Shown piece by piece: positions 7,839-15,525 of a DNA stretch of 42,679 nucleotides; within the stretch, counting starts at the first letter, position 1; each line of letters begins with the position of its first letter. Source of the stretch: Anaerolineae bacterium (GTDB lineage Bacteria > Chloroflexota > Anaerolineae > Aggregatilineales > Phototrophicaceae). The stretch covers positions 1 to 42,679 of the forward strand of contig JAIOHM010000068.1 of assembly GCA_019912965.1 (NCBI GenBank), in the 5' to 3' direction. The position numbers were made by a program, and so were the translations under genes. The notes beneath the pieces are model-generated. The model saw only the letters and a list, made by a program, of their open reading frames with translations, had not been told where the DNA came from and did not search any database.

Positions 7839-9070
7839 GCGCAGAAACAACAGCCCGGAACGATTCCCGGTTAAACCGGATGGCAGAATCTGCGACCAGC
7901 CCGATGGTGTTGGCGATGGCGCTAACGGCAGCTATCCCGGCGCTGCTGATGGGTTTGACTTCGACGACTATGCAAGCCCCAACACTGCTGCTGTGGGGTT
8001 TGGTTTCGCTGATGGGGGGCTGGGTGGTGGGTATTGCCATGCACCGGGTATCCCGTCCGCGCCTTGACCGCATTCTGGACAATTATGTGCGGGCATTGGA
8101 ACAGGTGGTGATGGGCGATTTGCGCCAGCGGTTGGATGTGCCCGCTGCGGCAACAGGCACCACTGAAGAACGCACGCTGTATCGTCTGGGTGATGCGGTA
8201 AACCGGATGCTCAACCGCTTGCAGGATGTTGTGACGGAAATCGGCGGGGCGCTGGCACGGGTCGAAACCGATACTCAGGAAATTTTAGCGGCTGCTGGCC
8301 GTCAGATTGCGATGGCAAATGAGCAGGATGCAGTCGTCACCGAAACAACCGCAACCGTGAATGAAGTCCGCGCGACAGTTGCCGAAACTGCTGAACGGGC
8401 GCAGAGCGTGGCAGAAACGGCGCAGGTTTCAGTCGATATTTCCCGCGCAGGGACGGAAGCCGTATCGCAGACCATTTCCGGCATGGATTTAATCCGGCGT
8501 AAAGTGGAGGACATTGCCGATAACATCCTCGTCCTTTCCGAACATACCCAGCAAATCGGTGAAATTATCGCCACCGTCAACAATCTGGCCGATCAATCCC
8601 GGATGTTGGCGCTGAATGCCTCTGTCGAAGCGGCGCGGGCGGGCGAAGAAGGCAAAGGTTTCGCGGTCGTCGCGTTGGAAGTCCGTAATCTGGCTGACCA
8701 GAACCGTGAGGCGACGGTACAGGTGCGCGAAATTCTGGGCGAGATTCAGCGGGCGACCAACGGCGCGGTAATGGTGACCGAGGAAGGCAGTAAGGGTGTC
8801 GATCACGGGCAGGATTTGGTCAACCGCGCGGGTGACTCCATCCGCGATTTAGCTCATGCGATTGAGGAAGCGGCAATGGCAGCCATGCAAATTGCGGCCA
8901 GCACCCGCCAGCAGACGATTGGAATGGATCAACTGACGCAGGCCATGCGAACCATCAAACGGGCAACCACCGAAACTTTAAGCACAACCATGCAGGTGAA
9001 AGCCAGCGTCCAGAATTTGCAGGATGTTGCCAATCGGGTGAACAGCGTTCTGGCGGGGCTGAAGTTGTAA
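7835..9070 (+). CDS. Methyl-accepting chemotaxis protein with HAMP, no sensor domain
   Basis: The 411-residue protein begins with two adjacent membrane helices (about residues 22-70) joined by a very short loop. A HAMP-like linker (about 72-135, RPRLDRILDNYVRALEQVV) and a full MCP signalling domain follow. The receptor tip is at about residues 245-290 with RMLALNASVEAARAGEEG and KGFAVVALEVR. No extracytoplasmic ligand domain fits between the membrane helices. Lying between cheW and cheA, it is the dedicated receptor of this system. Input may come from membrane state or a partner protein. The start overlaps the cheW stop (ATGA arrangement). Confidence 0.93.
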   Translation: MSAETTARNDSRLNRMAESATSPMVLAMALTAAIPALLMGLTSTTMQAPTLLLWGLVSLMGGWVVGIAMHRVSRPRLDRILDNYVRALEQVVMGDLRQRLDVPAAATGTTEERTLYRLGDAVNRMLNRLQDVVTEIGGALARVETDTQEILAAAGRQIAMANEQDAVVTETTATVNEVRATVAETAERAQSVAETAQVSVDISRAGTEAVSQTISGMDLIRRKVEDIADNILVLSEHTQQIGEIIATVNNLADQSRMLALNASVEAARAGEEGKGFAVVALEVRNLADQNREATVQVREILGEIQRATNGAVMVTEEGSKGVDHGQDLVNRAGDSIRDLAHAIEEAAMAAMQIAASTRQQTIGMDQLTQAMRTIKRATTETLSTTMQVKASVQNLQDVANRVNSVLAGLKL

Positions 9071-9071
9071 G

Positions 9072-11330
9072 ATGACTGATTCTTCTGATGCTGATCTGCT
9101 GAATATATTCTGGGTTGAGGTGGGTGATTACCTGCAAACCCTGAATAATGCCCTGCTGCACATTGAAGCGGCGACGGGCACGGGCGACCCGGAACTGCTG
9201 CGCGAGGTCAACCGCATCGCCCACAGCATGAAGGGCGCGGCACACGCCGTCGGCATCAACGTTATCGAAACTATCGCCTATTACATGGAAGAGATTTTTG
9301 AGTCGGCTTTGAATGGACGGGTTGAACTGACGCCGACCGTCTGCGACCTGATTTATGATGGAATCGACCTGATTCAAAATGTAGTCAACGGTGTGGAAAA
9401 TCCGACGGAAACACTGGCGACAGTGTTGGCACGATTGGAGCAAACCGTCGCTGGCACACAGACATCCAAACCTCCACCGTCTGAAAAAAAGAAAAAACAC
9501 ACCACCGCAACTCGTACCGTTCAGATGACACAGGAAGTTGGCGAATCCAACACTATGCAACTGCGCCCGGTAGAGGACAGTGTGCGGGTGGCGGTTTCGC
9601 GGCTTGACCGTTTGATGGGCGAATTGAGCGAACTGCTGGTGGCGCGGATGCACAGCGAGGAACGCCAGCGTGATTTCCAGCAGCTTCATCGGCTGAACCA
9701 CAAATGGCAGCGCGAATGGCGGGCGGTTCGCACAGCCTATATCCGGCTGGCGCGGCGGGTGCAGAACGATCCTGAGGGCGTACCGGATGATATACAGTCA
9801 TTATTCAATTTTCTGGAAGCCAACGAACGTCATTTGATCGACACCAATCGGGAACTGGCGCGCATCGTCCGCGAGATGGCGCAGTACAACTCGCAGATGG
9901 CGATGCTCACCGAGCAAATGCAGGACGATATCGGCGGGATGCGGCTCGTTCCATTTGATTCGGTGGTCAGCGGATTTCAGCGGTTGGTGCGGGATATGGC
10001 GCGCGACACCGATAAAAATGTGTATCTGAACATGGTGGGTGCGGGCGTCGAGATGGATAAAGCCGCGCTGGATTCGCTCAAAGAACCCATTATGCACCTG
10101 CTGCGAAATGCGGTCGATCATGGGATTGAGACGCGGAGCGAGCGCGAACGGTTGGGCAAAGCGGCTGCCGGGCGGGTGGAAGTACTCGTCGAGCAGCGTG
10201 GCAAGGAAATTCTGGTCAAGGTCAGCGATGATGGCCGGGGTTTAGATGCATTCCGACTGGGACGGGCGGCTGTCCACGCAGGCTTGATGACTTCTCAGGA
10301 GGCGAGCAACCTCGTAGCAGAGGATGCCTACAGCCTGATTTTTCATCCCGGCCTGACGACGCGCGATGAAGTAACCTCGCTGAGTGGGCGCGGCATGGGT
10401 ATGGATATTGTGCGGACGCGGGTGGAAAGTCTGCGCGGGCGCGTCACAGTGACTAGTACACCGCACAAAGGCACAACCGTTACGCTGCGAATCCCGCTGC
10501 TGCTAACCCGCTTAAGCTGTATTTTGCTGCGGGTGTCGGGGCAGGATTTTGCTGTGCCTTCAGTGAATGTGTGGCGGATGCTGGCGCTCCGGCGCGAGGA
10601 CTTATTCACCGCCGAAGGACGCGATATGGTGATGGTCAATGAGCGCCCCCTGCCTGTTATCCCAATCGATTCAGTGCTGGGTTTGCCCGCCCTGCCCGAC
10701 AAAGGCGATTTCATCACTCTGCTGGTGCTGGCGGTAGGCGACCGGGCGATTGCCTTTCAGGTGGATGCTTTGTACAGCGAACAGGAATTGGTGCTCAAGC
10801 AGCTTGGTTCTGAGATTGTGGAAGCGCCGTATATTTCCGGGGCGGCGCTGCTGGGTACAGGCGATGTGGTGATTGTGCTGAATGCCAACGATCTGATACG
10901 CGGCGCGGGCGGGGCACGCCCCCTGATTGCACGGCCTGTACAAACCGAAGAAGCGCAGGTCGAACGCAAACTGCGGGTGCTGATTGTGGACGATTCGATC
11001 ACGACGCGCACACTGGAAAAACACATTCTGGAAACTGCTGGGTTTGAGGTTTCGGTAGCGGTCAATGGCGTGGAAGCATGGGAAAAATTGAGCGAAATTA
11101 CGGTAGATGTGGTGGTCGCGGATGTGGAAATGCCCAAAATGAATGGGCTGGAACTGACGCGCCGCATCCGTGAACATGTAACGTTGGGACGGTTGCCGAT
11201 TATTTTGCTGACTTCACTCAGCAAACCGGAACAGCGCGAGGCAGGTTTGAAAGCCGGGGCAGACGCCTATCTGGTGAAATCACGGTTCGATCAGGATGAA
11301 TTACTACGGTTGATTCAGGCAGTGGTGTAA
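9072..11330 (+). CDS. cheA: CheA histidine kinase with C-terminal receiver domain
   Basis: The 752-residue hybrid kinase starts with an Hpt domain (residues 1-110) with the phosphorylatable His51 in AHSMKGAA. A Lys-rich linker and a helical dimerisation region (about 175-300) follow. The HATPase domain (about 320-480) shows LLRNAVDHGIE, VSDDGRGLD and GRGMGMDIV. A CheW-like P5 domain (about 490-620) and a receiver domain (about 635-750) complete it. The receiver has LIVDDS, the phospho-Asp in VADVEMP and a Lys in YLVKS, so it looks active. No obvious P2 domain for CheY docking is present. CheA-receiver fusions are typical of chemosensory systems controlling type IV pili or other non-flagellar outputs. 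It starts one base after the MCP stop. Confidence 0.95.
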   Translation: MTDSSDADLLNIFWVEVGDYLQTLNNALLHIEAATGTGDPELLREVNRIAHSMKGAAHAVGINVIETIAYYMEEIFESALNGRVELTPTVCDLIYDGIDLIQNVVNGVENPTETLATVLARLEQTVAGTQTSKPPPSEKKKKHTTATRTVQMTQEVGESNTMQLRPVEDSVRVAVSRLDRLMGELSELLVARMHSEERQRDFQQLHRLNHKWQREWRAVRTAYIRLARRVQNDPEGVPDDIQSLFNFLEANERHLIDTNRELARIVREMAQYNSQMAMLTEQMQDDIGGMRLVPFDSVVSGFQRLVRDMARDTDKNVYLNMVGAGVEMDKAALDSLKEPIMHLLRNAVDHGIETRSERERLGKAAAGRVEVLVEQRGKEILVKVSDDGRGLDAFRLGRAAVHAGLMTSQEASNLVAEDAYSLIFHPGLTTRDEVTSLSGRGMGMDIVRTRVESLRGRVTVTSTPHKGTTVTLRIPLLLTRLSCILLRVSGQDFAVPSVNVWRMLALRREDLFTAEGRDMVMVNERPLPVIPIDSVLGLPALPDKGDFITLLVLAVGDRAIAFQVDALYSEQELVLKQLGSEIVEAPYISGAALLGTGDVVIVLNANDLIRGAGGARPLIARPVQTEEAQVERKLRVLIVDDSITTRTLEKHILETAGFEVSVAVNGVEAWEKLSEITVDVVVADVEMPKMNGLELTRRIREHVTLGRLPIILLTSLSKPEQREAGLKAGADAYLVKSRFDQDELLRLIQAVV

Positions 11331-11332
11331 TC

Positions 11333-11632
11333 ATGAGCAAAATATTTGAAGGACATCAGGCAACTTTAATCTCCAAAACGTTATGGCTTGTACCGGGGCG
11401 GGTATTGGCGGGCGAAATTGAACTGGGTGATGTCTTGCGACCCGAAACATCTGATGCCGCTGAAGACCAGGTGCCGAATTGCAAAGTCATGGCAATCGAA
11501 ACCTATGGCGAGGCGATTGATTTCTTGAGCGAAGGCATAACCGGGGAAGTGATTATTCAGGTCATGCACACAGAATATGATGCTTTTATGCGCCAACTGC
11601 CAGCCGTTTTTTTGCTGAAGGCTGAAATCTGA
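11333..11632 (+). CDS. Small beta-barrel protein resembling translation-factor domain II
   Basis: This 99-residue protein lies between cheA and cheB, two bases after cheA and overlapping cheB by one base, so it belongs to the operon. The segment VPGRVLAGEIELGDVLRP, then KVMAIETYGEAIDFLSEG and GEVIIQV, follows the pattern of the EF-Tu domain II beta-barrel (GRVxxGxIxxGDxV ... VxxIE ... GxxGexxxxV). No GTPase domain is attached and no signal peptide is present. The resemblance is from pattern reading only. If right, the protein is a free barrel module perhaps used for protein binding within the chemosensory complex. Otherwise it is an uncharacterised small operon protein. Confidence 0.8.
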   Translation: MSKIFEGHQATLISKTLWLVPGRVLAGEIELGDVLRPETSDAAEDQVPNCKVMAIETYGEAIDFLSEGITGEVIIQVMHTEYDAFMRQLPAVFLLKAEI

Positions 11633-12708
11633 TGGCCGCAAGCGCCCCAATACGGGTGCTGATTGCCGAGGACAGCCCTACCGCCCGTTATCATCTGGCG
11701 CGGATTATTAACGCTGCGCCGGGATTGCAGGTGGTAGGCGAGGCGCGGGATGGCAAAGAAGCCGTCGAAATGGCGGCGTCTTTACTGCCGGATGTGATTT
11801 CGATGGATATTCGGATGCCTGCGCTGGATGGGTTGGAAGCTACACGGCGCATTATGGCACAGCATCCGACGCCGATTGTGGTAGTGAGCGCGCTGCTGGA
11901 AGCTGATGTTGAACTGTCGTTTAAGGCGATTGAGGCGGGAGCGCTGGCGGTGGTCGGCAAACCTTCATCACGCGGAACGGAAATCCTCAGCGACCGGGGA
12001 CGGCAGTTGACCACTACACTGGCGGCAATGGCCGGGGTGAGCGTTGTCCGCCGCTGGAGGCGGGAAAGCACTGAACTGAAAACGGTCGGTAACCAGAAAG
12101 AAATCCCGTCTGGAAACTCGTTACTCGTTACTCATCCCTCATCACTGGATGTAATTGCCATTGGAACCAGTGCGGGTGGGCCAAGTGCGCTCAGTACACT
12201 GCTGGGGCGACTGCCTACTGATTTACCCGTTCCGGTGCTGGTGGTTCAGCATTTGCCGGATGAATTTATGGTCGGGCTGGCACGCTGGCTGGACGAAGTA
12301 ACCCCGCTGCCCGTACATATGGCACAGGAGGCGATGCTACTGGAGGCCGGGAATGTGTATCTCGCGCCGGGGAATAGGCATCTGACAGTGGCGCGGACAG
12401 GCAATGAATTGGTCGCGCGGCTGGTACAGGCAGTAGGTGAATATCGCTATTGCCCTTCGGTGGATGTACTGCTGGAATCAGTAGCTGCGGTTTGTGGAGT
12501 ACGCGGCGCGGGCATTATCCTAACCGGCATGGGTGACGATGGCGCTTCGGGACTCAAAATTCTGCGGTCAGCGGGTGGGCGCACCTTCGCACAGGCACAA
12601 AAGGGATGTACCGTTTTTGGAATGCCGGGAGAAGCTATCGAACGCGGTGGGGCAGAACACGTCGTTCCACTAGAGACGATGGCCGACGCGATCTTGAAAA
12701 TCCTGTAA
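11632..12708 (+). CDS. cheB: CheB protein-glutamate methylesterase response regulator
   Basis: CheB removes methyl groups from receptor glutamates when its receiver is phosphorylated. The 358-residue product has an N-terminal receiver (residues 5-125, phospho-Asp59 in SMDIRMP) and a C-terminal methylesterase domain (about 172-358). The catalytic triad is visible: Ser180 in GTSAGGP, His207 in VVQHLP and Asp303 in LTGMGDDG. The interdomain linker (residues about 150-172, VGNQKEIPSGNSLLVTHPSS) is encoded by a heptad-repeat element, which makes this linker unlike that of other CheB proteins. No CheR methyltransferase is encoded nearby, so its partner must be elsewhere or absent. Confidence 0.95.
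   Translation: MAASAPIRVLIAEDSPTARYHLARIINAAPGLQVVGEARDGKEAVEMAASLLPDVISMDIRMPALDGLEATRRIMAQHPTPIVVVSALLEADVELSFKAIEAGALAVVGKPSSRGTEILSDRGRQLTTTLAAMAGVSVVRRWRRESTELKTVGNQKEIPSGNSLLVTHPSSLDVIAIGTSAGGPSALSTLLGRLPTDLPVPVLVVQHLPDEFMVGLARWLDEVTPLPVHMAQEAMLLEAGNVYLAPGNRHLTVARTGNELVARLVQAVGEYRYCPSVDVLLESVAAVCGVRGAGIILTGMGDDGASGLKILRSAGGRTFAQAQKGCTVFGMPGEAIERGGAEHVVPLETMADAILKIL
12086..12148 (+). repeat. Heptad-repeat element translated as the CheB linker
   Basis: The core GAAATCCC-G-TCTGGAAACT (12100-12118) is nearly identical to the centre of the foldback element at 40471-40490. After it come 7-bp steps ACTCGTT, ACTCGTT, ACTCATC, CCTCATC and ACTGG. The segment is in frame and open within cheB. The last units also match those in the GT-C gene at 24655-24696. 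Confidence 0.75.
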
Positions 12709-12772
12709 ATTCCACCCAATTGTCGGGGGTTTAGCGTTGATGTTAAGTCAGATGCAAGTCGCAAGACTGTAC

Positions 12773-12778
12773 TATAAT
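12773..12778 (+). promoter_or_regulatory. Possible -10 element for the receiver gene
   Basis: A perfect TATAAT stands in the 108-base gap after cheB, 48 bases before the start at 12826. No good -35 hexamer sits at 16-18 bases, so this may be a regulated or weak promoter that would let the second half of the cluster be expressed separately. Confidence 0.4.
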
Positions 12779-12785
12779 CGTAGGA

Positions 12786-12825
12786 AAGGAGACCACACAG
12801 TTTCGTTCCGGGCTGTGTGAGTGAT
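12786..12825 (+). promoter_or_regulatory. Ribosome binding site separated from start by a hairpin
   Basis: A strong AAGGAG (12786-12791) lies too far from the start codon at 12826, but CACACAG (12794-12800) and CTGTGTG (12813-12819) can pair. Folding removes the hairpin from the spacer and leaves about eight bases to the ATG. The alternative GTG start at 12817 is inside the 3' arm. Structured spacing or conditional translation is inferred. Confidence 0.45.
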
Positions 12826-13200
12826 ATGACCTTAGACGTACTCTTAATTGAAGACAGCAAAACTCAGGCCGCGCAGATCAAAGCCATGCTGGAAGGGCTG
12901 GGGATGGAAGTGCGCGTGGCGCATGATGGTTTGGATGGCATTCGTTCGGTGATGGAAAAACACCCATCGCTGATTGTGCTGGATGTCAAACTGCCGGGGA
13001 TGGATGGCTTTCAGGTATGCCGCCGTTTAAAGCGTTCGGCGGATACACAGAATATCCCGATCATTATGCTGACGGAAAAAGATGGCGCACAGTCCACCAT
13101 GTCTGGCTTACAGGCGGGCGCGGATGATTACATACCCAAAGACATCTTCGCCACCGAACATCTGGTTAATACTTTGCAGCAGCTTGGGTTGATGGAGTAA
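12826..13200 (+). CDS. Stand-alone receiver (CheY/PilG-like response regulator)
   Basis: This single-domain response regulator of about 124 residues has LLIEDSKTQ with the acidic pair, the phospho-Asp in LIVLDVKLPGMDG, a Thr in IIMLTEKDG and a Lys in YIPKD. All catalytic residues of the receiver fold are therefore present. There is no output domain. It probably carries phosphate from CheA to a motor or pilus target, as PilG/CheY proteins do. A GTG nine bases upstream is an alternative start. It is separated from cheB by a 108-base gap with its own possible promoter, and is followed after two bases by the RsbT-like gene. Confidence 0.92.
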   Translation: MTLDVLLIEDSKTQAAQIKAMLEGLGMEVRVAHDGLDGIRSVMEKHPSLIVLDVKLPGMDGFQVCRRLKRSADTQNIPIIMLTEKDGAQSTMSGLQAGADDYIPKDIFATEHLVNTLQQLGLME

Positions 13201-13202
13201 TC

Positions 13203-13652
13203 ATGTCGCGACCTAAAGGGCCGTACAGCATGGAACCACCGGTTCTATCAGTACGGGTAGAAAGCGCAATGGACATCATGATTGCCCGCAACACAGCCCG
13301 GCGTGCAGCCAGTTTGTTGGGTTTTTCCCCGGCACATCAGGCGCAGCTTGCCAGCGCGGCGGCTACACTGGCTGAACTGGTTTTGAAGACCGGGGATATG
13401 CACACACTGCATTTTAATGGTGTGGCAAATGACGAGAAAAAAGGGGTGCAGCTTTCGACGACCACACCCTGGTTAGCGGGGGTTTCAGTCAGCAATGTAA
13501 TGATTGCCATGCGCTCGAAAATTGGCGAGCTGGTAGACGAGATTCTGGTGGAGGGCGACGATGTGCCCAACATCATTTTGATTGTCTGGCGACGAGAAAG
13601 TGACCCGGTAGATGATGATGAACCCGGCGAAACGCGCGACTCCAACAGCTAA
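13203..13652 (+). CDS. Degenerate RsbT/RsbW-like (HATPase-fold) protein
   Basis: The 149-residue product has an N-terminal stretch, MDIMIARNTARRAASLLGF followed by ATLAELVL, that resembles the start of RsbT-type anti-sigma kinases (DIVxARxxxRxxAxxxGF ... SELARN). The Asn of the ATP-binding N-box and the DxGxGI motif are not recognisable, so ATP binding is doubtful. The C-terminal tail is acidic (DPVDDDEPGET). It lies between the receiver and the second CheW gene and overlaps the latter by 41 bases. In this setting it may act as a binding partner rather than a kinase. The family call is tentative. Confidence 0.75.
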   Translation: MSRPKGPYSMEPPVLSVRVESAMDIMIARNTARRAASLLGFSPAHQAQLASAAATLAELVLKTGDMHTLHFNGVANDEKKGVQLSTTTPWLAGVSVSNVMIAMRSKIGELVDEILVEGDDVPNIILIVWRRESDPVDDDEPGETRDSNS

Positions 13653-14091
13653 CGGTCTGCCCATCCTGACTTTCAGCCTGGGTGAACAGGAATATGCACT
13701 GCTCATCGAGGATGTGGTGGAAGTCTCCGCAATGGTCGAACGGGTTGCCATGCCAGATGCGCTGCCTGCTGTTATTGGGGTTGCCAATCGTCGTGGGACA
13801 CCGCTGCCCCTGCTGGATTTACGCATCGCCTTTAATCAGCCCGCCAGTCCGATAACCAGCGCTACCCTGTTCATTGTGGCGGCACAGGCAGGCGAACAGG
13901 TGGGTCTGGTGGTGGATGATTTGCATCAGGTTGAATATGCTGACTCAAATCAGTTCAACCAGCTTACGACATCTGGAAAATACATTCGTGGTATTATCAG
14001 TTTAAGGTCACAGCTTATCCCGGTCATCGCGCTTCCGCCTTTGTTTGAAGCCTATTTGACCCGTCCGCAGCAAAAGATTTTTGAAGGTTGA
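13612..14091 (+). CDS. Second CheW-like adaptor
   Basis: The 159-residue protein is a single CheW domain: FSLGEQEYALLIEDVVEV, AVIGVANRRGTPLPLLDLR, a central LFIVAAQAGEQVGLVVDDL and a C-terminal YIRGIISLRSQLIPVIAL. It lacks the long N-terminal extension of the first CheW. Three consecutive ATG codons (13612, 13615, 13618) lie inside the end of the previous gene, so translation is probably coupled. Having two CheW proteins in one operon suggests either two roles in one array or one devoted to the downstream pseudo-receiver/roadblock protein. Confidence 0.88.
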   Translation: MMMNPAKRATPTANGLPILTFSLGEQEYALLIEDVVEVSAMVERVAMPDALPAVIGVANRRGTPLPLLDLRIAFNQPASPITSATLFIVAAQAGEQVGLVVDDLHQVEYADSNQFNQLTTSGKYIRGIISLRSQLIPVIALPPLFEAYLTRPQQKIFEG

Positions 14092-14093
14092 CA

Positions 14094-15017
14094 ATGACAG
14101 GATCGAATGGACGCCGCCAGGAGCGTATCCTGATTGTGGCGAAAGATGAACAACTGCGAACAACGCTGACGGACACACTGGAGTCGGTAGGCGGTTATAC
14201 CGTGAATCAGGCCAGCACCTTTGAAGGCGCACTGACCGAAATTTTGCTGACCGATTTTGATTTGATCGTCACTGAAGCCGAACTGCCTGATCTGAGCGGA
14301 ATGGATTTGCTGGCGGTGGTGGGTGGACTGCGCCCCAAGTCGCGCGTGATCGTCATTGACGATGATCTTTCGGCCAAAAGTGCGGTTGCGGTGTACCGTC
14401 TTGGTGCGGTGGATTACCTCTACAAGCCGCTGAACATGACGTTTGTGCTGATGCAGATTGAGCGTCAATTGGAAGTGCGTCGTTCGGATGAGATGCGTGC
14501 CAGTCAAGCCCCCACAGTCGAAGCGCCGCGCGTCCCCGAAGCAGTGGTTGACCGTGCCAAACGGCTTGATCCGCGTACCCGTCCAGCGGCGTTGGTGCTA
14601 AGTCGCCAGCAGTTCAAGCGCATTCAGTGGGAACTCACCAGTTTGCTCGGTCATGTGAAGGCCAGTTTCGTCGGGTTAATCGATACTGATGGGAATATGG
14701 TGGGTGCGGCGGGTAAGCTGGAAGACTACGACCTGCAACTGCTGACGCGGGCACTCAGCATCGACCACAGCGCACAGCGATCACTGGCGACCATGCTGGA
14801 AGAAACCAAGTTCCACTCTTCCTATTTTGAAGGCCAGAACAACGGCGTTTATATCATCGAATTCGGGTCGCCGTACACGGTAACGCTGGCGGTGATTTGT
14901 AATGCCGATGTGAAACCGGGAATGGTGTGGTTGTACAGCAAGCGTGCCGCTAACCGGGTTGATGAAATTTTCAAAGCGATCCCACAGCCGAAGAACTTCC
15001 CCCAGTTACAGGGATAG
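14094..15017 (+). CDS. Pseudo-receiver fused to roadblock/LC7 domain
   Basis: The product of about 307 residues has an N-terminal receiver-like domain (residues 10-125) and a C-terminal roadblock/LC7 domain (about 185-300, with LLGHVKASFVGLIDTDGNMVG). The phospho-acceptor position is Glu61 (VTEAELPDLSG) instead of Asp, and the acidic pair near the N-terminus reads AKDE. Lys111 in YLYKP is kept. Such a receiver cannot be phosphorylated normally and may mimic the active state. Roadblock domains bind small Ras-like GTPases such as MglA, which set polarity in gliding or twitching cells. The ATG at 14094 has GAAGG upstream; a TTG at 14088 is less likely. No MglA-type GTPase is encoded in this window. 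Confidence 0.88.
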   Translation: MTGSNGRRQERILIVAKDEQLRTTLTDTLESVGGYTVNQASTFEGALTEILLTDFDLIVTEAELPDLSGMDLLAVVGGLRPKSRVIVIDDDLSAKSAVAVYRLGAVDYLYKPLNMTFVLMQIERQLEVRRSDEMRASQAPTVEAPRVPEAVVDRAKRLDPRTRPAALVLSRQQFKRIQWELTSLLGHVKASFVGLIDTDGNMVGAAGKLEDYDLQLLTRALSIDHSAQRSLATMLEETKFHSSYFEGQNNGVYIIEFGSPYTVTLAVICNADVKPGMVWLYSKRAANRVDEIFKAIPQPKNFPQLQG

Positions 15018-15024
15018 CTATCCC
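15011..15024. other. Perfect palindrome holding two convergent stop codons
   Basis: GGGATAGCTATCCC is a perfect 14-base palindrome. The TAG of the plus-strand roadblock gene (15015-15017) directly abuts the TAG of the minus-strand GAF gene (15018-15020). It has no loop and no U-run, so it is not a standard terminator. Confidence 0.6.
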
Positions 15025-15449
15025 ATTTGCCGATAAAGCGCGAGGAGTTCCGCTTCAGTGTGGTTGGCCTGAATGGATTCCTGCCCCAACCCTTTCAGGC
15101 GGTCAACAACTTCTTTAGCGATGACACCTTTACGGATCGGTTGATCCAGATAAACCGCGCCAACCCCGGGGATGGGGATAACCACAATCACCCGTAAATT
15201 GCTGAAATTGGTATTGGTCACCGGCGCGTTATGCAGATTGCTGACAGCATTGTTGGTGATGACCGGTTCGCCCGTGCGGAGCACCTGACGCACAATGTCC
15301 AGTCCGGTAAACGCCTCAGCCAGTACATCGACCTGTTCAATGTTGTGCAGATCAACAATGGCGGCTTCGGAATTGCAGGCGACTGCCCGTTCTGCCCCGG
15401 TAATTTCCAGCGCGACCCGCATAAAGTTTGAAAGAAAACTTGCGCTCAT
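15018..15449 (-). CDS. GAF-domain protein
   Basis: The protein of about 143 residues is a single GAF-like domain: FMRVALEITGAERAVACNSE, LDIVRQVLRTGEPVITNN and VIPIPGVGAVYLDQP follow the GAF pattern of phytochrome- and phosphodiesterase-related sensors. No chromophore Cys or output domain is evident. An upstream GTG at 15506 would add a basic stretch without a ribosome binding site; the ATG at 15449 has AAGGGC upstream and begins just before the domain, so it is preferred. It ends exactly where the roadblock gene ends on the other strand. A small-molecule sensor related to the chemosensory cluster is plausible but unproven. Confidence 0.8.
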   Translation of the reverse strand: MSASFLSNFMRVALEITGAERAVACNSEAAIVDLHNIEQVDVLAEAFTGLDIVRQVLRTGEPVITNNAVSNLHNAPVTNTNFSNLRVIVVIPIPGVGAVYLDQPIRKGVIAKEVVDRLKGLGQESIQANHTEAELLALYRQMG

Positions 15450-15525
15450 TGTCGACTTTGCCCTTACTGCTTTGCTCGTTGCCCGTATCTTAATCGTCCG
15501 AACCACGCTTGAGAAGAATCACTTT

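Noticed and set aside
8955..9701. Minus-strand open frame of 248 codons
   Set aside because: It is antisense to the end of the MCP and the beginning of cheA and has no ribosome binding site or recognisable domain.
9072..15017. Flagellar chemotaxis operon
   Set aside because: No flagellar gene is present; the CheA-receiver fusion and roadblock protein fit a non-flagellar output better.
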